A DNA stretch of 5,319 nucleotides, taken from positions 1-5,319 of the forward strand of contig JACCTM010000086.1 in assembly GCA_013812385.1 (NCBI GenBank). Direction: 5' to 3'. Both the position numbers and the translations under genes were made by a program. The first letter of the stretch is position 1; every line of letters starts with the position of its first letter. Below are positions 1-5,319 of the stretch, piece after piece. The DNA is from Geodermatophilaceae bacterium. Its GTDB lineage: Bacteria > Actinomycetota > Actinomycetes > Mycobacteriales > Geodermatophilaceae. The notes below the pieces were generated by a model. The model searched no databases. It saw only the letters and a list, made by a program, of their open reading frames with translations, and was not told the DNA's origin.

Positions 1-1244
1 CGCTCGGCAGTAACTACTGGCGGTTGCTGGTCGCCAGCGTGGTCTCCAATCTCGGCGACGGCGTCGTGCGTACGGCCATCCCGCTGCTGGCTATCACGCT
101 GACCCGCGATCCGCTCCTGGTCGGCGCGCTCACCGCGTTGTCGTTCCTGCCCTGGCTGTTGTTCGCGATCCCGTCCGGTGCCCTGGTCGACCGGATGGAC
201 CGACGGCGGGCCATGTCGTCGGCCAACCTCGTACGGGCGGGCGTGGTCACAATGCTCGTGGCCGCCATCGCGATCGATCAGGTCAGCCTGGTGCTGCTCT
301 ATGTGGTCACGTTCGTCCTTGGCGTCGCTGAGACCGTTTACGACAGTGCGTCGCGGGCGATGTTGCCGCAGGTGGTTCGTCGTGACCAGCTGGACCGGGC
401 GAACGGTCCGCTGTCCTCGGCCGAGGTGGTGATCCAAGCGTTCCTTGCCGCTCCGGCCGGATCGTTGTTGTTCGCCTGGTTGGTGATCGCGCCGTTCGTC
501 AGTGCCGCGGTCGCGCACCTGCTCGCGGCCTTGTTGATCCTGAGCATCGTGGGCAACCTACGCCCGCTGCGCGACGGGCGGGCACAAACCGGGTCGACCA
601 CCATCCGCGCCGACATCCGGGAGGGGCTTCGCTGGCTACGCGGGCACCAACTGCTACGCGGCCTTGCCGTCATCGTCGGATTGGTAGCGGCCGCCGAGAC
701 CATGGCCGACAGCCTGTTGGTGCTCTATGTCGTTGACACACTGGGCCTGCCGGAGAGCGCGTTCGGTGTCTTCCTGGTCTCGTTCGGAGTCGGTGGTCTG
801 CTCGGTGGCCTAGCCGCAGCGCGGATCGCCGCCAAGCTGGGAAGAATCCCCACCCTCGTACTCAGCACCGGGGTCACCGGCGGCGCAGCCATCGGCATCG
901 GCTTGACGAGCAATGTCTGGGTCGGCGCTGCGCTCTTCGGCTCCGTGGCGTTGTCGGTCTCGGTCTTCAATGTGCTCAGCATCTCGCTGCGCCAGGCGTT
1001 GATCCCGGAGCAGCTTTTCGGCCGGGTTCAGGGTGCCTACCGAACGTTGGTGTGGGGACTGATCCCGATCGGGGCCCTACTCGGCGGGGTCGTCGCCAGA
1101 CTGACCAGCGTTCCGACCACGTTCGTGATCTCCGGTGTCACGCAGGTGGTCTTGGCGATCCTCTTGTGGCGGCTGTTGCGGCGGCACCGCTCTCAGATCG
1201 AAGCGGCCCATCAGCCCGATCCCGAACCGGCGCCAGCCAGCTGA
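1..1244 (+). CDS. MFS efflux transporter, 5' end outside window
   Basis: Predicted cytoplasmic-membrane major facilitator superfamily exporter of the MFS_3/EntS-like type, probably proton-coupled efflux of a small molecule or drug; the substrate cannot be read from sequence. The frame is open to the left edge: seven residues (LGSNYWR) precede the first possible start, a TTG at 24, and continue the family's N-terminal pattern (N-x-W-R-L...S-N-L-G-D-G). The true start is therefore upstream and the TTG is an ordinary Leu codon. About 413 residues are visible, roughly the usual 12-helix length minus a short N-terminus. The loop 2-3 motif A is clear (GALVDRMDRRR, about 177-209), and a weaker copy lies in the second half (GGLAAARIAAKLGR, about 795-845). 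The C-terminus is a basic then Pro/Glu-rich cytoplasmic tail. The gene ends 9 nt before the stop of the convergent Rid-family gene. Confidence 0.93.
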   Translation, partial: LGSNYWRLLVASVVSNLGDGVVRTAIPLLAITLTRDPLLVGALTALSFLPWLLFAIPSGALVDRMDRRRAMSSANLVRAGVVTMLVAAIAIDQVSLVLLYVVTFVLGVAETVYDSASRAMLPQVVRRDQLDRANGPLSSAEVVIQAFLAAPAGSLLFAWLVIAPFVSAAVAHLLAALLILSIVGNLRPLRDGRAQTGSTTIRADIREGLRWLRGHQLLRGLAVIVGLVAAAETMADSLLVLYVVDTLGLPESAFGVFLVSFGVGGLLGGLAAARIAAKLGRIPTLVLSTGVTGGAAIGIGLTSNVWVGAALFGSVALSVSVFNVLSISLRQALIPEQLFGRVQGAYRTLVWGLIPIGALLGGVVARLTSVPTTFVISGVTQVVLAILLWRLLRRHRSQIEAAHQPDPEPAPAS

Positions 1245-1254
1245 GCGGTCAGCT
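1239..1254. terminator. Possible bidirectional terminator hairpin between convergent genes
   Basis: AGCTGA (1239-1244) and TCAGCT (1249-1254) form a perfect 6-bp inverted repeat with a GCGG loop. It covers the stop codon of the + strand MFS gene and touches the stop of the - strand Rid-family gene. The position fits a shared terminator, but the stem is short and has no T-tract on either side, so it could be chance in GC-rich sequence. Confidence 0.3.
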
Positions 1255-1637
1255 CAGGCAGCTGCGATCACTTCGATCTCCACCAACCAAGCACTGTCCA
1301 GCGTCTGTACGACGATGGCAGTGGTCGGGACGGCTCGCCCACCCAGCGCCTGGACCCGCGCGGTGGCGTTGGCCGCCGCGTAGGAGACATCACGCAGATA
1401 GCTTGTGACTCGTACGACGTGCTCCAGAGTCATCCCGGCCGAGGCAAGGATCGCTCGGATGTTGCCCCAGACCAGCTCCAACTGCTCCTCGAGGGAGGCA
1501 CCTGGCCGGCCGTCGGCGTGCAAGCCCATGGTTCCGCTCACGAAGAGCAGCCGCTCCGCGCCGCGTACCTCCATGGCGTGGACCCAGTCGTCCGTGGGAT
1601 AGACGCCCTCGGTGGGGTTGTGCGCCTCAGTCTCCAT
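1254..1637 (-). CDS. Rid/YjgF/YER057c/UK114-family protein without the RidA arginine
   Basis: A 127-residue protein, the normal length for the Rid (YjgF/YER057c/UK114) family, which forms trimers with active sites at subunit interfaces. Family features include FVSGTMGLHADG (about 32-43), the helix LEEQLELVWGNIRAILASAG (49-68), VVRVTSYLRD (74-83) and the C-terminal EIEVIA (120-125). True RidA enzymes hydrolyse reactive enamine/imine intermediates using an Arg in a P-x-R-[ST] motif. Here the aligned segment is P-T-T-A (104-107), so the Arg is replaced by Thr106. That places it among the Arg-less Rid subfamilies, whose functions are mostly unknown, and deaminase activity should not be assumed. 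Its ATG overlaps the stop of the upstream VOC gene by one base (TGATG) and has no clear Shine-Dalgarno sequence, so translational coupling is likely. An accessory role with the VOC partner is inference. Confidence 0.9.
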   Translation of the reverse strand: METEAHNPTEGVYPTDDWVHAMEVRGAERLLFVSGTMGLHADGRPGASLEEQLELVWGNIRAILASAGMTLEHVVRVTSYLRDVSYAAANATARVQALGGRAVPTTAIVVQTLDSAWLVEIEVIAAA

Positions 1638-2053
1638 CAGGTGGCGAAGACCTGTGCGTCGTCGGCGAAAGCCTTGAACTCCAATGCATTACCGGCCGGA
1701 TCGAGGAAGAACATGGTCCACTGCTCTCCAGGCTCTCCGGCGAAGCGGAGGTACGGCTCGATCACGAACGGCGTACCGGCCGAGCGCAATCGCTCGGCAA
1801 GGGCATGGAACTCCTCGACCGGCAGCAGCACGCCGAAGTGCGGGACCGGCACCTCGTGGCCGTCCACCGAGTTGTGCGCCAGGGTGCCTGCGCCGGGGGC
1901 CAGGTGGGTGACGAACTGATGCCCGTACAGATCCCAATCCGCCCACTGCGTGGAGCTGCGGCCAGGCCGACAGCCCAGCACCTCCCCGTAGAAGGTGGTG
2001 GCGGCAGCCAGATCGTCGACCGGGACGGCGAGATGGAATCGCGTGTCAGGCAT
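1637..2053 (-). CDS. VOC-superfamily protein (extradiol dioxygenase/glyoxalase fold)
   Basis: A 138-residue protein of the vicinal oxygen chelate fold, resembling predicted extradiol-dioxygenase-type proteins (COG3565-like). It has two beta-alpha-beta-beta-beta modules: FHLAVPVDDLAAATTFYGEVLGC (about 6-28), and from PHFGVLLP (71-78) to FFLDPAGNALEFKAF (115-129). Candidate metal ligands are His7, His72 and Glu125, at the usual VOC positions, so a metal-dependent enzyme is plausible; the substrate is unknown. The frame stays open upstream to an ATG at 2227, but the first 58 residues of that version do not resemble the family and would overlap the divergent promoter region. I chose the ATG at 2053, immediately before the first beta strand, although its ribosome site is weak. 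A GTG at 2110 would add 19 residues and is a less likely alternative. First gene of a two-gene unit with the Rid-family gene. Confidence 0.88.
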   Translation of the reverse strand: MPDTRFHLAVPVDDLAAATTFYGEVLGCRPGRSSTQWADWDLYGHQFVTHLAPGAGTLAHNSVDGHEVPVPHFGVLLPVEEFHALAERLRSAGTPFVIEPYLRFAGEPGEQWTMFFLDPAGNALEFKAFADDAQVFAT

Positions 2054-2171
2054 CCGTCGACCGTACGCGGCCGCCTCGCCGGTCTCCGGGTCGAACCCGC
2101 TGTTGACCACGAGTCTGGGCTGCTCGACGCGCGGTTGGGAGAACGCCCGTAGACACGGTTTGAGAAGCGAG

Positions 2172-2193
2172 CCGCATTTGCGGTTCCCGCAAA
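2172..2193. promoter_or_regulatory. Nested inverted repeats in divergent promoter region
   Basis: Three alternating half-sites lie here: CCGCA (2172-2176), TGCGG (2179-2183) and CCGCA (2187-2191). The last two extend to a perfect 7-bp dyad, TTTGCGG (2177-2183), TTC, CCGCAAA (2187-2193). The block is in the roughly 200-bp gap between the leftward VOC-Rid pair and the rightward membrane-protein/lipoprotein pair, about 15 bp before the CsoR-like operator. TTGCGG (2178-2183) could also be a poor -35 element for the rightward promoter. It could bind a dimeric repressor or activator; no specific regulator can be named. Confidence 0.4.
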
Positions 2194-2202
2194 ATCTGGC
2201 AC

Positions 2203-2222
2203 GATGGTACCCATGGGGGGTA
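2203..2222 (+). promoter_or_regulatory. CsoR-like metal-repressor operator with probable overlapping promoter
   Basis: The sequence TACCC-ATGGG-GGGTA (2208-2222) has perfect 5-bp inverted arms around a 5-bp G-rich centre. This is the architecture of copper-sensing CsoR operators; as I recall it, the Bacillus subtilis copZA site is TACCC-TACGG-GGGTA. It lies 34 nt before the GTG start of the rightward membrane-protein gene. A weak -10-like GATGGT (2203-2208) touches its left arm, so bound repressor would block polymerase, and Cu(I) would be expected to release it. No csoR gene is in the window, so the regulator would act from elsewhere. Other CsoR/RcnR-family repressors bind related sites and cannot be excluded by eye. 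Confidence 0.65.
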
Positions 2223-2256
2223 TGCACGATGGGCAGCCTCCCGAGTCGAGGCGCTC

Positions 2257-2739
2257 GTGACGGCGCCTAGCACGCAGAGCGGCGAGCGCCCTGGCCCGCC
2301 TTGGTCGGCGGGTGGCTCGTTGGTCCTGGCTGTCCTGCTCATGGCTGCGCTGTTCCTGGCTCACGGCCTGCAGTGTGCTGCAGCCTTGGACCATGGCCCG
2401 GTTGCGATGAGCCACACGCTCCTAGCGCCCGTCGCCGCTGATGACGTGATGCCTGACGGCAGCACCAGAGACCGGTCTGACGTCACCATGCTGGTGAGCT
2501 CCCTGGCCGATCCGGTCGCAACGGTCACCGGCCGCGACGTGCTGGGCCAGGCAGGCGTGGTCTGTGTCGCGGTTCTCACGGCTATTGGGCTCTGGTTCCT
2601 GTCCAGGCCGACAGCTCTGCTGGCCGCCCCAGGAGTCCTCTTGTGGCCGGCTGGAGGCCGGACCCCGCAACTTCGAGCCGCTGCCCGATGGCGACCGCCG
2701 GCACCTGATCTAGCGGTTCTCTGCGTCTTGCGGGCCTGA
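2257..2739 (+). CDS. Small His/Met-containing membrane protein, DUF6153-like
   Basis: A 160-residue predicted membrane protein starting at GTG 2257, with GAGG at 2248-2251 as a 5-nt-spaced ribosome site. A hydrophobic segment at about 20-37 is followed by HGLQCAAALDHGPVAMSH, containing His36, Cys40, His46, Met51 and His53 as possible metal ligands. Then come a polar, Asp-rich stretch (about 60-95), a second hydrophobic region (about 98-131) and a basic tail ending PDLAVLCVLRA. This plan, with a His/Met patch after the first helix and a conserved-looking [PS]-x-L-A-V-L-C-V-L-R C-terminus, resembles actinobacterial DUF6153 proteins, which I recall near DUF305 genes. That family call is from memory. 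The function is unknown; the CsoR-like operator upstream and the DUF305 gene 77 nt downstream suggest a role in metal response at the envelope. The only alternative reading frames here lack family-like features. Confidence 0.72.
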   Translation: MTAPSTQSGERPGPPWSAGGSLVLAVLLMAALFLAHGLQCAAALDHGPVAMSHTLLAPVAADDVMPDGSTRDRSDVTMLVSSLADPVATVTGRDVLGQAGVVCVAVLTAIGLWFLSRPTALLAAPGVLLWPAGGRTPQLRAAARWRPPAPDLAVLCVLRA

Positions 2740-2749
2740 GCGGTCCGCT

Positions 2750-2763
2750 GTCGCCGCGGCGAC
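2750..2763. repeat. Perfect 14-bp palindrome between the two genes of the operon
   Basis: GTCGCCGCGGCGAC at 2750-2763 is fully self-complementary. It starts 11 nt after the membrane-protein stop codon and ends 53 nt before the DUF305 start. In RNA it could form a 5-bp GC-rich stem with a CGCG loop. It might be an attenuating or processing hairpin, a protein-binding site, or chance in GC-rich sequence. Confidence 0.35.
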
Positions 2764-2801
2764 GGCACTCGATCCGCTCACGTCCACAAGACCGATACGT
2801 C

Positions 2802-2807
2802 AAGGAG
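2802..2807 (+). promoter_or_regulatory. Ribosome binding site fixing the DUF305 lipoprotein start
   Basis: AAGGAG lies 9 nt upstream of the ATG at 2817, the best Shine-Dalgarno match noticed in the window. It shows that translation begins in the frame of 2817, which is not the frame of the downstream DUF305 body. It is therefore the main evidence that the lipoprotein gene is frameshifted and not simply started at a later codon. Confidence 0.85.
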
Positions 2808-2816
2808 AACACAGCT

Positions 2817-3369
2817 ATGCGCACAGGGATCATCACCACTATCGGCGTTCTCAACCGCCACCGCGTTGCTTGCGGCCTGCGGGGGCGACGTCGAAACGTC
2901 CGCCGAAGACCACAACGCAGCGGACGTCACGTTCGCGACCGACATGATTCCGCACCACCGTCAGGCCGTTGAGATGGCAGAAATGGCCGCAACGCGCGCT
3001 GAGAATCCTGAGGTTCTGCAACTGGCCGAGGAGATCGCCGGGGCTCAAGAACCCGAGATCGAGACCATGTCCGGCTGGCTCGAAGAGTGGGGAGAACCGC
3101 TTCCCGACGAGATGGGCGGCATGGACATGGGCGGCATGCCCGGAATGATGAGCGAGGAACGGATGCAGGGCCTGGGAGAGGCCAACGGTATGACCTTCGA
3201 TGAGCTGTTCCTTGAGATGATGATCGAGCACCACACCGGTGCGATCCAGATGGCGCAGACCGAACAGAGCGAAGGCCTCTACGCGGAGGCGATCGAGCTG
3301 GCCGAGCAGATCGAGGCCACCCAGCGAGATGAGCTCGAGACCATGCAGAACCTGTCGGGTACGAACTAG
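2817..3369 (+). CDS. DUF305 lipoprotein, apparently frameshifted within the signal peptide
   Basis: The ATG at 2817, with AAGGAG upstream, encodes MRTGIITTIGVL, the first part of a lipoprotein signal. In that frame translation leaves the family sequence and stops at 2970-2972 after 51 codons. The DUF305 body is in the +1 frame and is open from 2740 to the TAG at 3367-3369, with no ATG or GTG start before 2866. Dropping one A from CTCAACC (2853 or 2854) joins the two parts as MRTGIITTIGVLTATALLAAC, with lipobox LAAC and Cys at 2878-2880, giving a 183-residue precursor. The body has two DUF305 halves, each with a His-His motif (IPHHRQAVEMAEMA near 2947; MMIEHHTGAIQMAQ near 3220), joined by a Met-rich linker (about 3112-3165). 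Such proteins are probable periplasmic or surface metal (Cu) binders; this role is inferred, not demonstrated for the family as a whole. Sequencing error, pseudogene or recent mutation are all possible. Confidence 0.85.
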
Positions 3370-3371
3370 CA

Positions 3372-3409
3372 GCTGGCCGGGGTGTCGCTCAAACGGCGTC
3401 CCGGCCGGC
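3372..3409 (+). terminator. Candidate terminator hairpin after the DUF305 gene
   Basis: GCTGGCCGGGG (3372-3382) pairs with TCCCGGCCGGC (3399-3409) as an 11-bp stem with a 16-nt loop. In + strand RNA the two imperfect pairs are G-U wobbles; in - strand RNA they become A-C mismatches, so the hairpin favours the + strand. It begins 3 nt after the DUF305 stop and extends into the last codons of the convergent ATPase gene. There is no U-tract, which is common for actinobacterial terminators. Confidence 0.48.
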
Positions 3410-4669
3410 GCCGATGACGGCGGCGGGATCCAGTCCGCCTTCGGCGGCGATGTACACCCCCTGGTCGGCGGCCACCTGGTCTGCGGACTTCGGGCGGAGG
3501 TGACCGTCGCGGATGTCCTCGGCCCAATGGCAGGCCACCAGATGCGCGGCGGCAGCAATTCCCAGCGAGGTCAACGGGTCTTTCGATACGAAGCCACTGG
3601 TTGCAGCAGCGTCCGTACCCGAGCCGTCGGTACGTGAGGCGCCCGTGGGGGCGAGGTTCGTCGGCGAGGACAGCTCGCGAAGTTGCGGCTCCTCGTCGTC
3701 GCAGCGGCTTTCCTGCCGCCACGGGCAGCGGGTGTGGAATCGGCAGCCGCTCGGTGGATTGGCCGGGGACGGCAGGTCGCCGGCGAGCAGGATCCGCTCC
3801 CGCCGATCCTCGACGTCGGGATCAGGCACGGGTACGGCTGACATCAGCGCGCGCGTGTACGGGTGCAGTGGCTCGGCGTACAGATCGTCGGAGGCTGCCT
3901 GCTCGACCAGTCGGCCGAGGTACATGACACCGACCGTGTCGCTGATGTGCCGTACGACAGCAAGGTCGTGGGCGATCACCAGATAGGTCAGGCCGAACTC
4001 GCCCTGCAACTCCTCCAGCAGATTGATCACCTGTGCCTGGACCGAGACGTCGAGGGCGGAGACCGGCTCGTCGGCCACGATCAGATCGGGTTCGACGGCC
4101 AAAGCCCGAGCGATCCCGATCCGCTGGCGCTGCCCTCCAGAGAACTCGTGCGGGTAGCGGCGCAACGCCGAGGCCGACATGCCCACTGCTTCCAGCAGTT
4201 CGGTGATCCGGGTACGGCGGGCCGAGCTGTTACCTCCCAGCCCGTGCGCGTTCATCCCCTCGGTCATGATCGACTCGATGTTCTGCCGCGGATCGAGGCT
4301 GGACAGCGGGTCCTGGAAGATCATCTGCAGGCGACGGCGCATCGACCGCAGCTTCTCGCCGCTCAAGGTGGCCACGTCGACGCCGTCGAAGACCACCTTG
4401 CCCTCGGTCGGTTCGTTCAGGCGCAGGACGCCGCGGCCGAAAGTGCTCTTCCCGCAACCAGATTCGCCGACCAGGCCGTATGTCTCGCCGCGCCGGATGC
4501 TCAAGTCGACACCGTCGACGGCTTTGACGTGCCCGATCGTACGGTCGAAGAAGATGCCGCTACGGATGGGGAAGTACACCTTCAGTCCGGAGACATCCAG
4601 CAGCACTTCTCCTGGGGCGGCGCCCGCACCTGTGTGCTCCGGTCCGGAGTCGCCGCGTTGCGTGGTCAT
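3389..4669 (-). CDS. Peptide ABC transporter ATP-binding protein, OppF/DppF-like
   Basis: A 426-residue cytoplasmic ATPase that would power uptake of di- or oligopeptides (or a related solute) together with the adjacent DppD-like subunit and two permeases. Motifs in order: Walker A GESGCGKST (68-76), Q-loop Gln119, signature SGGQRQR (177-183), Walker B LIVADEP (196-202), D-loop SALD (204-207) and H-loop His234. These are followed by the oligopeptide-transporter C-terminal domain (LHPYTRALM, 268-276) with Cys309, Cys315, Cys323 and Cys380. These four Cys match the set that binds a [4Fe-4S] cluster in mycobacterial OppD. A Ser/Thr/Ala/Gly-rich insertion (about 334-375) separates the last two Cys, and a 40-residue tail follows. 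The ATG at 4669 overlaps the upstream ATPase stop (ATGA), so the two are probably translationally coupled. The exact substrate is unknown. Confidence 0.95.
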   Translation of the reverse strand: MTTQRGDSGPEHTGAGAAPGEVLLDVSGLKVYFPIRSGIFFDRTIGHVKAVDGVDLSIRRGETYGLVGESGCGKSTFGRGVLRLNEPTEGKVVFDGVDVATLSGEKLRSMRRRLQMIFQDPLSSLDPRQNIESIMTEGMNAHGLGGNSSARRTRITELLEAVGMSASALRRYPHEFSGGQRQRIGIARALAVEPDLIVADEPVSALDVSVQAQVINLLEELQGEFGLTYLVIAHDLAVVRHISDTVGVMYLGRLVEQAASDDLYAEPLHPYTRALMSAVPVPDPDVEDRRERILLAGDLPSPANPPSGCRFHTRCPWRQESRCDDEEPQLRELSSPTNLAPTGASRTDGSGTDAAATSGFVSKDPLTSLGIAAAAHLVACHWAEDIRDGHLRPKSADQVAADQGVYIAAEGGLDPAAVIGAGRDAV

Positions 4670-5319
4670 CCGAGGGTTTCCAGGGTCTCAGTACGCGGGA
4701 GCCGGTCAAGGGGGTGCAAGCAGCGCAGGCTGTGGCCACCGGCAACGGTCTCGAGCTGAGGCGGCTGGCCGATGCAGTCGTCCTCGACGTGGTCGCACCT
4801 GGGCGCGAACGCACACCCCTCGCGCCACGGGATGGCGTCACGGGCAGAGCCGCGGATCGGTGTCAGCGTCTCTCCGCGTACGGCATCTAGTCTCGGGATC
4901 GAGCCGAGTAGGCCGCCGGTGTAGGGATGCCGACCGTTGTAGAAGATTTCCCGGCGGTCGGCGTGCTCGATGATCCGTCCCGCGTACATCACGTGCACCG
5001 TGTCGCAGAGTCCCGCGACGACACCCAGATCGTGGGTGATGAGCACCAGCGCCGTGTCGGACCCCACCACCAACTCGCGCAGCAGCTCCAGGATCTGCGC
5101 CTGGATGGTCACGTCCAACGCCGTGGTCGGTTCGTCGGCGATGAGCAGTCGCGGCTTGCAGGCCAGGGCCATCGCGATCAGGGCCCGTTGGCGCATGCCC
5201 CCGGAGAGTTGGTGCGGGTATTCGGTGAGCCGGCGCTTCGGGTCCGGAATACCGACCCGGTCGAGCAGGTCCATCGCCTCCTGGTTGGCCACCTCTCCCT
5301 TCATCCCGCGGTGACGGGT
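4666..5319 (-). CDS. Peptide ABC transporter ATP-binding protein, OppD/DppD-like, 5' end outside window
   Basis: The C-terminal 217 residues of the partner ATPase for the OppF/DppF-like subunit. The frame is open to the right edge, and the five residues upstream of the ATG at 5304 (TRHRG) continue the protein, so that Met is internal. Walker A and the Q-loop lie beyond the window. Visible motifs are signature LSGGMRQR, Walker B LLIADEP, D-loop TALD, H-loop THD (LITHDLG), then RHPYTGGLLGS and the C-terminal peptide-transporter domain with Cys spaced C-x5-C-x6-C-x17-C, a possible [4Fe-4S] site. Its stop overlaps the next gene's start by four bases (ATGA). Permease and substrate-binding genes are expected upstream, past the right edge; none are visible. 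Nickel or other Opp/Dpp-family substrates cannot be excluded. Confidence 0.95.
   Translation of the reverse strand, partial: TRHRGMKGEVANQEAMDLLDRVGIPDPKRRLTEYPHQLSGGMRQRALIAMALACKPRLLIADEPTTALDVTIQAQILELLRELVVGSDTALVLITHDLGVVAGLCDTVHVMYAGRIIEHADRREIFYNGRHPYTGGLLGSIPRLDAVRGETLTPIRGSARDAIPWREGCAFAPRCDHVEDDCIGQPPQLETVAGGHSLRCLHPLDRLPRTETLETLG

Noticed and set aside
1637..2227. 196-residue version of the VOC protein starting at ATG 2227
   Set aside because: The extra 58 N-terminal residues do not look like the family, would run through the divergent promoter and operator region, and the family's first beta strand begins right after the ATG at 2053.
1762..2415. 217-codon - strand frame spanning the VOC gene, the promoter region and part of the membrane-protein gene
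   Set aside because: It crosses two genes and the operator, and its translation is Ser/Arg/Pro-rich with no recognisable domain.
2361..2768. 135-codon - strand frame opposite the membrane-protein gene
   Set aside because: The + strand frame has a ribosome site, two hydrophobic segments and a family-like C-terminus; the - strand product is Arg/Ala/Thr-rich without such features.
2866..3369. DUF305 protein initiating at TTG 2866
   Set aside because: The TTG falls in the middle of the hydrophobic signal sequence, four codons before the lipobox Cys, without a ribosome site; the AAGGAG-ATG at 2802-2819 is the evident start, in another frame.
2851..3558. 235-codon open frame on the - strand opposite the DUF305 gene
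   Set aside because: It mirrors the DUF305 coding sequence, has a His/Leu/Gly-rich composition typical of an antisense frame, and spans the ends of two well-supported genes.
3863..4759. 298-codon open frame on the + strand opposite the peptide ATPases
   Set aside because: It is antisense to the OppF-like gene, which shows all ABC motifs in order; its composition (many Asp, His, Gln) is that of a complementary-strand shadow.

Overview
The window is GC-rich and densely coded, with a GTG start, short intergenic gaps, overlapping stop and start codons, and protein families typical of high-GC Actinobacteria (MFS_3-type exporter, a DUF6153-like protein next to a DUF305 lipoprotein, Dpp/Opp-type peptide ABC ATPases). 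I infer an actinobacterial chromosome, genus not determinable. No rRNA, tRNA, transposase, integrase or CRISPR array is visible.

Layout from left to right: (1) the 3' portion of a major facilitator exporter on the + strand, running in from the left edge and stopping at 1244. (2) Facing it on the - strand, a two-gene unit: a VOC/extradiol-dioxygenase-fold protein (2053 to 1637) overlapping by one base (TGATG) a Rid/YjgF-family protein (1637 to 1254) that lacks the catalytic Arg of true RidA enzymes. (3) A divergent control region, about 2054 to 2256, holding three alternating CCGCA/TGCGG units and a CsoR-like operator, TACCC-N5-GGGTA. (4) On the + strand, a small two-segment membrane protein (2257-2739), then a DUF305 lipoprotein gene (2817-3369) with two His-His motifs and a Met-rich linker. 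The lipoprotein reading frame is broken by what looks like one extra base inside the signal peptide. (5) Convergent to that, on the - strand, two consecutive ATPases of a dipeptide/oligopeptide importer: an OppF/DppF-like subunit (4669 to 3389) and the 3' part of an OppD/DppD-like subunit (from the right edge to 4666), overlapping by ATGA.

The most coherent biology is the central + strand unit. A copper-repressor-type operator sits directly before a His/Met-bearing membrane protein and a Met/His-rich surface lipoprotein, which suggests a small metal (probably Cu) response operon facing the cell envelope. The signal-peptide frameshift means that, as read, the lipoprotein would not be made or exported. 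This is either a sequencing or assembly error or a real inactivation. The peptide-transporter ATPases belong to an operon whose permease and binding-protein genes are presumably beyond the right edge.
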